Source: Bacillota bacterium
GTDB taxonomy: Bacteria > Bacillota > Limnochordia > Limnochordales > Limnochordaceae
Direction: 5' to 3'
NCBI GenBank assembly: GCA_017577405.1
Contig: PIUA01000010.1
Coordinates: forward strand, 1 to 48,983
Length of the DNA: 48,983 bases
The notes under the pieces were generated by a model. That model saw only the letters and a program-made list of their open reading frames with translations, was not told the DNA's origin and made no database searches. This document shows, piece after piece, positions 42,606-48,983 of this stretch (the stretch's first letter is position 1; every line of letters begins with the position of its first letter). The position numbers and the translations under genes are program-made.

Positions 42606-42659
42606 CACCCCCTGCCGTTAGTCTAATCCCCAGGCGGGGGATCGACCAGGCAGGGGGTG
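42606..42659 (-). promoter_or_regulatory. Hairpin that can mask the HesB-like gene's SD
   Basis: CACCCCCTGCC (42606-42616 on plus) and GGCAGGGGGTG (42649-42659) are a perfect 11 bp inverted repeat. Inside is a second stem ATCCCC/GGGGAT (42626-42642). In minus-strand RNA the arm at 42616-42606 contains the SD of the gene at 42600. It may also end the sleB-like transcript, though no U-run follows. Confidence 0.6.
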
Positions 42660-42667
42660 GTGAGGGG

Positions 42668-43375
42668 TTAGAGCCAGCCGAAGGCGTGCCGCCCGATCTG
42701 GCCCGTCACGTGGACCCGCCAGATCCAGCTGGACCGGCTCACTTTGGCCGGGTTGTAGAAGTAGAGCGCGCCGCCCGTCGGATCCCATCCGTCCAGGGCC
42801 GCCTTGGCCGCCCGCCAGGAGGCGGCGTCCGGCTCCTCCCAGATCCGACCGTTGGCCACCGGCTCGAACGCGCCGGGTTGGAAGATGACCCCCGCGATGG
42901 TGTCCGGGAAGCGGCTGTGGCGGACCCGGTTGAGGACGACGGCCGCCACGCCGACCCGCCCGGCGAAGGGTTCCCCCTCCGCTTCCGCATGGACCAGGCG
43001 GGCCAGAAGCTCCAGCTCCCGCTGGGTGTACCACGGCTGGGGGGTGGCCTCGCTGGACGGGGAGGTCGGCGCCTCGTGGCTGGAAGCGGGGTCTTGAACC
43101 GGTGAGGCGTCCGCTTCCGGCGACGACCCCTCGGCCCCGGCCTCGTCCCGAGGAGCCCTGTCCTGAGCGGCCCCTTCGGTCTGAGAGGCCGCCTCCTGTG
43201 ACCCGGACCGACCCGCCGTCCCATCCTCCTGGGCCCGCTCGGCGACAGCGGGGTCCCCGAGGGACTGGGCCAGGGCCACCCCGCCCAGGGGCGCCACCAC
43301 CGTCAACACGGCCAGTGCCAGGGCGGCCAGCCGGATGGCTGGATGGGGGCGGCCGTCGCGGTGCTGCACTGGCAT
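42668..43375 (-). CDS. SleB/CwlJ-type cell wall hydrolase
   Basis: A 235-residue secreted protein. A signal peptide spans about residues 12-37 and ends ALAQS. A Ser/Ala/Glu-rich linker reaches residue 110. The Hydrolase_2 domain follows: LLARLVHAEAEGEPFAGRVG with the probable catalytic Glu, VAAVVLNRVRHSRFPDTIAG and DPTGGALYFYNPAK. SleB and CwlJ cut spore cortex; related proteins act in vegetative cells. AAAGGAGG lies 9 nt before ATG 43375. A sigma-A-like promoter is upstream. Confidence 0.9.
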   Translation of the reverse strand: MPVQHRDGRPHPAIRLAALALAVLTVVAPLGGVALAQSLGDPAVAERAQEDGTAGRSGSQEAASQTEGAAQDRAPRDEAGAEGSSPEADASPVQDPASSHEAPTSPSSEATPQPWYTQRELELLARLVHAEAEGEPFAGRVGVAAVVLNRVRHSRFPDTIAGVIFQPGAFEPVANGRIWEEPDAASWRAAKAALDGWDPTGGALYFYNPAKVSRSSWIWRVHVTGQIGRHAFGWL

Positions 43376-43437
43376 CCGTTCCAACCTCCTTTCGTCCAGA
43401 CGTCGGCCCGGTCGACCCCGAGCCGCACACGCAACTC

Positions 43438-43466
43438 ATTATAGGGAGAAAGGTCAGACAGAGCAA
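43438..43466 (-). promoter_or_regulatory. Promoter for the sleB-like gene
   Basis: On the minus strand TTGCTC (43466-43461), a 17 nt spacer and a perfect TATAAT (43443-43438) form a vegetative-type promoter about 60 nt before the SD. A housekeeping promoter argues for use outside late sporulation. Confidence 0.7.
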
Positions 43467-43545
43467 AGGGAAGAGGTGCCAGGCTGGAAGAGCGGCCTCC
43501 CTGGCAAACTGGACCTGGGCATTCTGGATCCCGTAAGGAGGGACG

Positions 43546-44220
43546 GTGTTGGCCCAGGCCAACTTGACCACCATTGAAATCCACCGGGTGCACGAGCGGT
43601 TGATGGAACACGTGGTGGGGATCGAAAACGCCAGTCTCTGGCTCCGGCAGGCCCAAGATGGGGACCTGCGGCGAACCCTGCAATCCCACCTGAACATGTT
43701 CCAGAACCACTTCCAGAAGCTCTTCAGCTTCCTGGGCGGCCAGCCGGCGTGGGGAGGGGCCCCCGGCGCTTCCGGCCCCCAACCGGGGACCATGGGCGGG
43801 CCCTGGTCCCAGCCGGGCGGCTCGCCCCCGGGGAACGGGGGCGGCTGGGCGTGGACGCCCCAGACCAGCGGCTTCGCCGGCCAGTACGGCTACCGGCCCA
43901 CTGAGCCGACCCAAGCCTTCCAGGCCGATCCCAGCGATACCCGGATCACCGATCCGGTGCTGGCCGCCAGCTGCCTGGTCTTCTGCAAGTTTGAGAGCCT
44001 GGCCTGCGCCCAAGGGGCTGTGGAGGTGGGGCACCTGCCCCTGCGGCAGGCCCTGCTTGAGATGAGCCGGGATCACTCCCAGATGGCCCTGGAGCTCTAC
44101 CAGCTCATGGAGCGGAAAGGATGGTACCCGGTGCGGATCGGCCCAGACAGTGCCTTGATGGACCAGGCCCGCGCCGCCTACCAGGGAGCCCTCCGCCGGA
44201 CGCCCACCTTCGTGGGGTAA
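43546..44220 (+). CDS. Spore coat protein, CotF-like
   Basis: A 224-residue protein. The N-terminal helix pair TTIEIHRVHERLMEHVVGIE and the C-terminal region RQALLEMSRDHSQMALELYQ resemble the ferritin-like Coat F domain. Between them lies a Gly/Pro/Trp-rich stretch (about 65-110), common in coat proteins. LMERKGWYPV ends the domain. GTG 43546 follows TAAGGAGGG. A strong hairpin follows the gene. A role in the spore outer layers is inferred from the family. Confidence 0.8.
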   Translation: MLAQANLTTIEIHRVHERLMEHVVGIENASLWLRQAQDGDLRRTLQSHLNMFQNHFQKLFSFLGGQPAWGGAPGASGPQPGTMGGPWSQPGGSPPGNGGGWAWTPQTSGFAGQYGYRPTEPTQAFQADPSDTRITDPVLAASCLVFCKFESLACAQGAVEVGHLPLRQALLEMSRDHSQMALELYQLMERKGWYPVRIGPDSALMDQARAAYQGALRRTPTFVG

Positions 44221-44244
44221 GGGCCGGGCGGTTGGGGGAAGGGA

Positions 44245-44280
44245 GGCCCGGAGCGGGGAGGCCCTCCCCCGTTCCGGGCC
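44245..44280 (+). terminator. GC-rich terminator-like hairpin after the coat gene
   Basis: GGCCCGGA (44245-44252) pairs with TCCGGGCC (44273-44280), and CGGGGA pairs with TCCCCCG inside. The stem is very stable but only TTCGT follows, so it is a weak intrinsic terminator. The tadA -10 element starts 8 nt later. Confidence 0.6.
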
Positions 44281-44284
44281 TTCG

Positions 44285-44293
44285 TGGTATACT
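44285..44293 (+). promoter_or_regulatory. Extended -10 promoter of tadA
   Basis: TGGTATACT is an extended -10 box (TGn plus TATACT). No -35 is visible at the right distance. Transcription should begin 7 nt later, at or next to the G of the tadA GTG start, which would make the mRNA leaderless. Confidence 0.55.
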
Positions 44294-44299
44294 CAAAAT

Positions 44300-44795
44300 G
44301 TGGACCACCCAACCCCGCCAGACGTGGAACGGGATGACGCCTCCTGGATGGGCCTGGCCCTGGCCGAGGCGAAGAAGGCTTGGGCTCTGGGCGAGGTGCC
44401 CATCGGCGCGGTGGTGGTGCGGGACGGCGAGGTCCTGGCCCGGGCCCACAACCTCCGGGAGACCTGGGGCGATCCCACCGCCCATGCGGAGCTTATCGCG
44501 ATCCGGGAGGCGGCCCGGCGGGTGGGTGGGTGGCGATTGACGGGAGCGACCGTCTATGCTACAATCGAGCCCTGCCCGATGTGTGCCGGTGCCCTTCTGC
44601 TGGCCCGGGTCGACCGGCTGGTCTACGGGGCGCCGGATCCCAAGGGCGGGGCGGTTGACTCGCTGGTCCGGCTCCTGGACGATCCCCGGTTCAACCACCA
44701 GGTCCGGGTGACCTCAGGGGTCCGGGCTGAGGAGGGAGCCGACCTCCTGCGACGCTTCTTCCGGCAGTTGCGGGAGGGCTCGGGCGGAACCGTGT

Positions 44796-44809
<14 letters not shown>
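44300..44809 (+). CDS. tadA: tRNA-specific adenosine deaminase TadA
   Basis: A 169-residue zinc deaminase that makes inosine at the wobble position of tRNA-Arg(ACG). The zinc and catalytic residues are H62 and E64 in AHAELIAI and C92/C95 in EPCPMC. GEVPIGAVVVRDGEVLARAH and RFNHQVRVTSGV are typical. GTG 44300 has no SD and sits 7 nt after an extended -10 box. The last 14 nt, including the stop, lie inside the tRNA-Ser(CGA) gene. In Bacillus tadA also stands before the SRP RNA and dnaX. Confidence 0.93.
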
Positions 44810-44889
<80 letters not shown>

Positions 44890-44902
44890 CAGGTTCCCGC
44901 CC

Positions 44903-44993
44903 GGAGGGATGCGAGAGCGGACGAATCGGCATGCCTGGAGAGCATGTGAGGGGCTTGTCCCCTCCGTGGGTTCGAATCCCACTCCCTCCGCCA
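44903..44993 (+). tRNA. tRNA-Ser(GGA)
   Basis: A 91 nt class II tRNA. The acceptor stem is GGAGGGA/TCCCTCC, with discriminator G and encoded CCA. The anticodon stem CATGC/GCATG encloses CTGGAGA, so the anticodon is GGA (reads UCC and UCU). The variable arm is GAGGGGCTTGTCCCCTC. It lies 15 nt after the first tRNA-Ser and directly before a terminator. Confidence 0.96.
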
Positions 44994-45034
44994 GGCCCAC
45001 CCATCCGGTGCAGGATGGGTGGGCCTCACTCTTT
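44994..45034 (+). terminator. Intrinsic terminator after the tRNA-Ser pair
   Basis: GGCCCACCCATCC (44994-45006) and GGATGGGTGGGCC (45013-45025) form a perfect 13 bp stem with a 6 nt loop, followed by TCACTCTTT. It ends the tadA-tRNA-tRNA transcript and starts one base after the second CCA. Confidence 0.85.
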
Positions 45035-45152
45035 GGGCCCTCCGTCCCGGTCCCCTTCGTCCCCCAGCGCCCACGGGGGCGGAGGGCAGCCTCCGGGCCC
45101 GCCCGCCGGGGTGTGGGGCCGGAGAAGCGATCCCGACGAACGGGAGGTCCGT

Positions 45153-45181
45153 TTGACACGTCCGAAAACGGGCGGTAGAAT
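45153..45181 (+). promoter_or_regulatory. Promoter of the SRP RNA gene
   Basis: A perfect -35 TTGACA (45153-45158), a 17 nt spacer and TAGAAT (45176-45181). Transcription should start near 45188, about 38 nt before the first base of the mature SRP RNA, so a 5' leader is probably removed. Confidence 0.85.
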
Positions 45182-45194
45182 GGGCGTGATCCCC

Positions 45195-45217
45195 GGGTTC
45201 GAACCGAGGGTTCGAAC
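45195..45217 (+). repeat. Two copies of GGGTTCGAAC in the SRP RNA leader
   Basis: GGGTTCGAAC occurs at 45195-45204 and 45208-45217, between the promoter and the mature RNA. Each copy contains the palindrome GTTCGAAC. The pair could form a hairpin in the leader or be an operator. Confidence 0.55.
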
Positions 45218-45224
45218 ATCCCTT

Positions 45225-45495
45225 TTGCCGTGCTAGACGGGGAGGTAGCGGTGCCCTGTACCCGCAATCCGCTATAGCGGGGTCGAATTCCCGTCCGAGG
45301 CAGGGCCTTGTGGGGCCTGGGCCCGGCAAGTGGCGTTGACGGTTGGGTCTTGCGCAACAGGATCCCACCAACCCCGTCAGGTCCGGAAGGAAGCAGCGGT
45401 ACGTGGGGCGCCCTGTGTGCCGCAAGGGTGCCTGATCCGAGCCAACTACCGGGATTCCGCCTGGAAGGCCCCAGTCGACGACGGGTGCACGGCAA
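45225..45495 (+). ncRNA. ffs: Signal recognition particle RNA, long Bacillus type
   Basis: About 270 nt. The Alu domain begins with GGAGGTAGCGGTGCCCTGTA (45241-45260), nearly identical to Bacillus scRNA, followed by CCGCTATAGCGGGG. The Ffh-binding domain IV has CAGGTCCGGAAGGAAGCAGC (45378-45397). The ends GCCGTGC (45227-45233) and GCACGGC (45487-45493) close the molecule. It guides membrane proteins to SecY. The ends are set by pairing and may be off by a few bases. As in Bacillus, it lies just before dnaX. Confidence 0.95.
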
Positions 45496-45501
45496 CTTTA
45501 G

Positions 45502-45523
45502 GGCGGCCGCCATGGCGGCCGCC
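45502..45523. repeat. Perfect 22 bp palindrome between ffs and dnaX
   Basis: Two GGCGGCCGCC arms flank an AT. Each arm is itself palindromic. It starts 7 nt after the SRP RNA and is followed by TTGTC, so it may be the ffs terminator, a DNA cruciform or a protein site. It ends 33 nt before the dnaX start codon. Confidence 0.7.
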
Positions 45524-45556
45524 TTGTCGCGAGCGGGGAGGGTTGGAGGGACCAAG

Positions 45557-47398
45557 GTGGCGCACCTCTCCCTGTACCGGAAGTGGCGGCCCCAGACCTT
45601 TGACGAGGTGGTGGGCCAGGAGGCCGTCGTCCGTACCCTGAGGCAGGGCTTGCGTCTGGGACGCTTCGCCCATGCCTACCTCTTTTCCGGGCCCCGGGGC
45701 ACAGGGAAGACAACCCTGGCCCGCCTGGTGAGCAAGGGGCTCAACTGCGAGCAGGGGCCCACCGATCAACCCTGCGGCGTCTGCGTCCCCTGCCAGCGTA
45801 TCAGCGAGGCCCGCTCCCTGGATGTCATCGAGATCGACGGCGCGTCCAACCGGGGCATCGACGAGGTTCGGGAACTCCGGGAGAATGCCCGTTTCGCGCC
45901 GGCCGAGTCCCGCTTCAAGGTCTACATCATCGACGAAGTCCACATGCTGACCAACGAGGCCTTCAACGCCTTGTTGAAGCTCTTGGAGGAGCCGCCGGCG
46001 CACGTCATCTTCATCTTTGCCACCACCGAGCCCCACCGGTTGCCGGCCACCATCATCTCCCGCTGCCAGCGTTTCGACCTCCACCGGCTGTCCGATCAGG
46101 ATCTGGCAGCCCGCCTCCGGCAGGTGGCCGAGGCCGAGGGCATCCCCCTGGAGGAGGGCGCCTTGCACCTCCTGGTCCGGATGAGCCAGGGCGCGCTCCG
46201 GGACGGGCTGAGCCTTCTGGACCAGCTGGCGGCCTTGGGGGCCGATGGGCCCATCGGGGCGGACCTGGTGCGGGAGCTCTTGGGGCTGGTGCCCGAAGAG
46301 CGGGTGGACGGCCTGTTGGAGGCGCTCATTGCCCGGGAGGCCGGCCGGATCTTCGACTGGCTGGCCCAGCTGGAGCGGGAGGGGGTCGACTTCCGCCAGC
46401 TGGCCCGGGCGCTGGTGGACCGGGTGCGGGATCTCCTCATCCTCCTGGCTGTGCCCAACCCCGAAGGCTTGGTCGACATGGCCGGGGAGCGGCTGGAAGC
46501 GAGCCGGCGGCTGGCCCAGCGGGCAGGATGGGAGCAGCTGGAGCGGATGGCCCGGCTGTTCAGCCAGGCGGAAGGCGAGATCCGCCGGGGTGAAGGGCCC
46601 CGTCTCACCCTGGAGCTGGCCTGCCTGGAAGCCCTGCGGGCGGGCAGTTGGGAGGAGCGCCTCGGCCGGCTGGAGGCCCAGGTGGAGCAGCTGGCCCAAA
46701 GCCTGGCGGCTGGTCAGGCCCGGCCGGGTCCGCCGCCCCCTCCGCCCTCCCCGGCGCCGACGGCCCTGCCCGAGGAGGAGCGCCGTCCGTCGCCGCCCAC
46801 CGCCGCCGAAGCCGCGCCCACGCGGGAAGAGCGCGCCCCCAGCGGGAGCCGGCCCATTCCCCCAGCCGCCCAGGAGGCTGGGGCGGGTTCGCCCCCCACG
46901 GGCGGGGAGGGACGGCCCGCGACCGGCGAGGCAGCCGATCTGGCGAGCCTCTGGGAGCGGGTGCTGGCCGAGTTGAACCGCTCCGCCGCCGGCCGGTCGA
47001 CCCACGCCTTCGCCCGGGAGGCCCGGCTGGCCGCCCTCCAGGGGGACGATGCTTATCTGGTCTTCCCCGAGGGCTACGAGTTTCACCGGTCCAACCTGAG
47101 CCAGAAGGCCCACCAGGACCGGGTCCGGCGCGTGCTCAGCCGGCAGGTGGGCCGCCCGGTCCGGCTCCACATCGCCTCGGAGCAGGATCTGCCCGAGGAG
47201 GTGGGGGCGGCCCGAGGGCAGGGGCCGGCCTCTGGCGAGCCCGGGCAGGGGGGGCCGGGCCGGCCGCCTGAGGGCGAGGAGGCGGCGCCGGTCGACGTCG
47301 AGGCTCTGCAGGATCCGCTGGTCCGCAAGGCCGTGGAGTTCTTCGGGGGCCATGTGATCCGGGTGGAGCGCAAGGACTCCGGTAACGGAGCCGAATAA
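45557..47398 (+). CDS. dnaX: DNA polymerase III subunits gamma/tau
   Basis: A 613-residue clamp-loader ATPase. Walker A GPRGTGKT is at 45-52, the zinc module uses C64, C73, C76 and C79, and VYIIDEVHMLTNEAFNALLK is Walker B. Domain III follows, then a Pro/Glu/Ala-rich linker (about 395-475) and a C-terminal tau region. GTG 45557 follows GGAGGG and starts VAHLSLYRKWRPQTFDEVVG as expected; the frame is open upstream through the SRP RNA. No slippery A-run for a gamma form is visible. Confidence 0.95.
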   Translation: MAHLSLYRKWRPQTFDEVVGQEAVVRTLRQGLRLGRFAHAYLFSGPRGTGKTTLARLVSKGLNCEQGPTDQPCGVCVPCQRISEARSLDVIEIDGASNRGIDEVRELRENARFAPAESRFKVYIIDEVHMLTNEAFNALLKLLEEPPAHVIFIFATTEPHRLPATIISRCQRFDLHRLSDQDLAARLRQVAEAEGIPLEEGALHLLVRMSQGALRDGLSLLDQLAALGADGPIGADLVRELLGLVPEERVDGLLEALIAREAGRIFDWLAQLEREGVDFRQLARALVDRVRDLLILLAVPNPEGLVDMAGERLEASRRLAQRAGWEQLERMARLFSQAEGEIRRGEGPRLTLELACLEALRAGSWEERLGRLEAQVEQLAQSLAAGQARPGPPPPPPSPAPTALPEEERRPSPPTAAEAAPTREERAPSGSRPIPPAAQEAGAGSPPTGGEGRPATGEAADLASLWERVLAELNRSAAGRSTHAFAREARLAALQGDDAYLVFPEGYEFHRSNLSQKAHQDRVRRVLSRQVGRPVRLHIASEQDLPEEVGAARGQGPASGEPGQGGPGRPPEGEEAAPVDVEALQDPLVRKAVEFFGGHVIRVERKDSGNGAE

Positions 47399-47423
47399 GG
47401 AACCCTCTGGGGAGGGAGCTGGA

Positions 47424-47744
47424 GTGGCCAACTTCAACAAGATGATGAAGCAGGTCCAGCGGATGCAGGCCGAGATGGCCCGCCTGCAGGAGGAACTGGC
47501 CAACCGGCGGGTGGAGGGCTCGGCCGGCGGGGGGGCCGTCCGGGTGGTGGCCAACGGCCACCAGGAGCTGGTGGAGGTGGTCATCGACCCGGCGGCCGTC
47601 GACCCTGAGGACGTCGAGATCCTGCAAGATCTGGTCTTGACCGCGGTCAACGACGCCCTCACCCAGGCACGGGAGCTGGCGGCCCAGGAGATGGCCAAGG
47701 TGACGGGAGGCCTTAAGGTGCCCGGGCTGCCGGGGCTGTTCTGA
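47424..47744 (+). CDS. YbaB/EbfC family nucleoid-associated protein
   Basis: A 106-residue protein. [20 protein letters not shown] is the family's start, and [20 protein letters not shown] its DNA-binding core. The dimer binds DNA in a pincer fashion and probably coats the nucleoid. GTG start after GGGGAGGGAG. It lies between dnaX and recR as in almost all bacteria, and its stop overlaps the recR ATG by 1 nt. Confidence 0.94.
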   Translation: MANFNKMMKQVQRMQAEMARLQEELANRRVEGSAGGGAVRVVANGHQELVEVVIDPAAVDPEDVEILQDLVLTAVNDALTQARELAAQEMAKVTGGLKVPGLPGLF

Positions 47745-48343
47745 TGGTGCTGCCCGGACCCCTGGCCCGCCTGGTGGAGGAGCTGAGCCGGCTGCCGGGG
47801 ATCGGGCCCAAGACGGCCCAACGGCTCGCCTTCCATATTGTTGAGCAGCCCCAAGAGCGGGTAACGGCTCTGGCGAACGCGCTGGTGGAGGCGCGGGAGC
47901 AGATCCGGACCTGCTCTGTCTGCTGCAACCTGACGGACGTCGACCCGTGCCGGCTCTGCAGTGATCCCCAACGGGATGATGCCCTCCTCTGCGTGGTCGA
48001 AGGCCCCCGGGACGTGATGGCCCTCGAGCGGACCCGGGAGTACCGGGGCCGGTACCATGTCCTGCGGGGCGCCATCTCCCCCTTGGACGGCATCGGGCCT
48101 GGTGAGCTCCGGATCCGGGAGCTCCTGGACCGGCTCCAGAGCGGTGAGGTGCGCGAGGTGATCCTGGCCACCGACCCCGATCCCGAGGGCGAGGCGACGG
48201 CCATGTACTTGAGCCGCCTCCTCAAGCCCCTGGGCGTCAAGGTGACCCGGATGGCCCGGGGAATGCCCGTGGGCGGCAGCGTAGAGTACATGGACGAGGT
48301 GACCCTGGCCAAGGCCATGGAAGGCCGGCGGGAGATCACGTAA
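47744..48343 (+). CDS. recR: Recombination mediator RecR
   Basis: A 199-residue protein. The helix-hairpin-helix [19 protein letters not shown], the four-cysteine zinc finger [16 protein letters not shown] and the Toprim domain [16 protein letters not shown] are in the usual order. RecR forms the ring that loads RecA with RecO and RecF. Its ATG overlaps the ybaB stop (TGATG), so the two are translationally coupled. Confidence 0.96.
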   Translation: MVLPGPLARLVEELSRLPGIGPKTAQRLAFHIVEQPQERVTALANALVEAREQIRTCSVCCNLTDVDPCRLCSDPQRDDALLCVVEGPRDVMALERTREYRGRYHVLRGAISPLDGIGPGELRIRELLDRLQSGEVREVILATDPDPEGEATAMYLSRLLKPLGVKVTRMARGMPVGGSVEYMDEVTLAKAMEGRREIT

Positions 48344-48421
48344 GGGCGGGCCCTTCCCCCTGGCATACGCCGCCCTCCCGGAACATAGCCTCCAGTGAGA
48401 CAGGACGTGGGGGGCTGGCCA

Positions 48422-48694
48422 GTGCATCTCCGGTGGGGCAAGCGCGGGTCGGACGGGGCCCACCAGGATCTGATCGACCAGCTGGAGGCCGCGCGTCAGG
48501 AGTGGCGGGCGGCCCGAGCCTACTTCGACTCCGTCTCCGATTCGGACCTGGTCTTGGAGGCGGTCCACCGCCTCGAGGCGAGCCAGCGGAAGTACATCCA
48601 CCTGTGGAAGACCGCCCGGGCCCAGGGCCTGCGGGTGGACCGGGAGCGGATGGCCCGGTTCCTCCTCGATCAGCAGTCAGGAATTTCCTCTTGA
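48422..48694 (+). CDS. yaaL: YaaL-like protein (DUF2508)
   Basis: A 90-residue, mostly helical protein. HQDLIDQLEAARQEWRAARA and YFDSVSDSDLVLEAVHRLEA fit the DUF2508/YaaL pattern, and the place after recR is the same as in Bacillus. GTG 48422 follows GGGGGG at a good distance; an in-frame GTG at 48395 is possible. The function is unknown. bofA, next in Bacillus, does not follow here. Confidence 0.82.
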   Translation: MHLRWGKRGSDGAHQDLIDQLEAARQEWRAARAYFDSVSDSDLVLEAVHRLEASQRKYIHLWKTARAQGLRVDRERMARFLLDQQSGISS

Positions 48695-48719
48695 TGAACT
48701 CGAGGCTCTCTGCTATGAT
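48691..48719 (+). promoter_or_regulatory. First tandem promoter of the expected rRNA operon
   Basis: TTGATG (48691-48696), a 17 nt spacer and TATGAT (48714-48719). The -35 overlaps the yaaL stop codon. A second promoter follows 72 nt later, an arrangement typical of rRNA operons. Confidence 0.7.
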
Positions 48720-48790
48720 CTGTGACTGCAGCGAGGCGGTCAGTCCTGGCGACGGCCGCCCCGGCGACCAACAAGTCCAGGAACAACCAG

Positions 48791-48819
48791 TTGCATTCCA
48801 GCAGGACTTGTGGTAGCAT
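48791..48819 (+). promoter_or_regulatory. Second tandem promoter of the expected rRNA operon
   Basis: TTGCAT (48791-48796), a 17 nt spacer and TAGCAT (48814-48819), with the context TGTGGTAGCAT that is shared with the rplM promoter. Transcription would start near 48826. Confidence 0.7.
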
Positions 48820-48826
48820 ACGGAAT

Positions 48827-48983
48827 TGCCGCCGGGCGATACACCGGGCGGCGGGGACCTTGAAAACGGAACAGCGAGTCGAGAGCGGGCCAGAGGTCAA
48901 AGGTGTGTAACCTCACGACCTGGAGGCCTTGGCTGGGCTGGCTTTGGCTGGTCTGGTTGGGGTCGTTGAAGGGTTGTGAGTTG
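48827..48983 (+). other. Leader of a probable rRNA operon
   Basis: A hairpin GCCGCC/GGCGGC (48828-48852) is followed by CCTTGAAAACGGAACAGCG (from 48858), a sequence like those before 16S genes in Firmicutes. The tail is rich in GGCTGG repeats. The 16S start itself is not in the window. In Bacillus an rRNA operon also lies after recR-yaaL-bofA. Confidence 0.6.

Noticed and set aside
45195-45217. LexA (SOS) box before the SRP RNA
   Set aside because: CGAAC and GTTCG are 5 nt apart here; the Firmicute SOS box needs 4, and SOS control of SRP RNA is not expected.
45446-48601. A 1051-residue open frame on the minus strand opposite dnaX-ybaB-recR
   Set aside because: It lies opposite clear genes and across the SRP RNA, shows no domain, and is explained by GC-rich codon bias.

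Overview
The window is a high-GC (roughly 70 %) bacterial chromosome segment. I read it as a spore-forming, high-GC Firmicute (Limnochordia, Thermaerobacter or Symbiobacterium-like). The reasons are the Bacillus-type gene order at both ends, a long Bacillus-type SRP RNA, prkA-yhbh-spoVR, a SleB/CwlJ-type hydrolase, a CotF-like coat protein, a c-di-AMP (ydaO-type) riboswitch, zinc-ribbon forms of S4, S14, L24 and L36, and strong purine-rich Shine-Dalgarno (SD) sites with many GTG starts. The exact genus cannot be fixed from the sequence alone.

Region 1 (1-16931, all +): the 3' end of tuf, then the S10-spc-alpha ribosomal superoperon (rpsJ to rplQ, with secY, map, a KOW protein, infA, rpmJ and rpoA), then truA, then rplM-rpsI behind their own promoter. 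The adk gene usually found between secY and map, and the ECF transporter genes often found between rplQ and truA, are absent. rplD and rplW overlap by 41 nt.

Region 2 (17036-20686, -): a promoter and a c-di-AMP riboswitch lead into an opine-dehydrogenase-family gene and then a class A penicillin-binding protein. This is the most interesting locus of the window. It suggests that a cell-wall synthase and an opine-type dehydrogenase share control by the osmotic/cell-wall second messenger c-di-AMP.

Region 3 (20845-30504): glcD-glcF (2-hydroxyacid oxidation) on +; then on - a small unknown gene, the stress/sporulation set spoVR, yhbH and prkA (transcribed prkA first), and the CCA-adding enzyme gene.

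Region 4 (30674-42600): accessory metabolism. A + operon holds a membrane protein, a HicB/DinB-like protein, a P1 (S58) aminopeptidase and two peptide-type ABC permeases. Then come alkyladenine glycosylase (-), a four-gene acyl-CoA carboxyltransferase/enoyl-CoA hydratase/AtuA cluster (+), an SH3 protein and a metallo-beta-lactamase-fold hydrolase (-), a Gfo/Idh/MocA-type protein (+) and a HesB/IscA-like protein (-).

Region 5 (42668-48983): sleB-like (-) and cotF-like (+) genes diverge. Then comes the Bacillus-like block tadA, tRNA-Ser(CGA), tRNA-Ser(GGA), SRP RNA, dnaX, ybaB, recR, yaaL, ending in two tandem promoters and a leader that very probably serve an rRNA operon just beyond the window. 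The tadA stop codon lies inside the first tRNA-Ser gene, so mRNA and tRNA are physically coupled.
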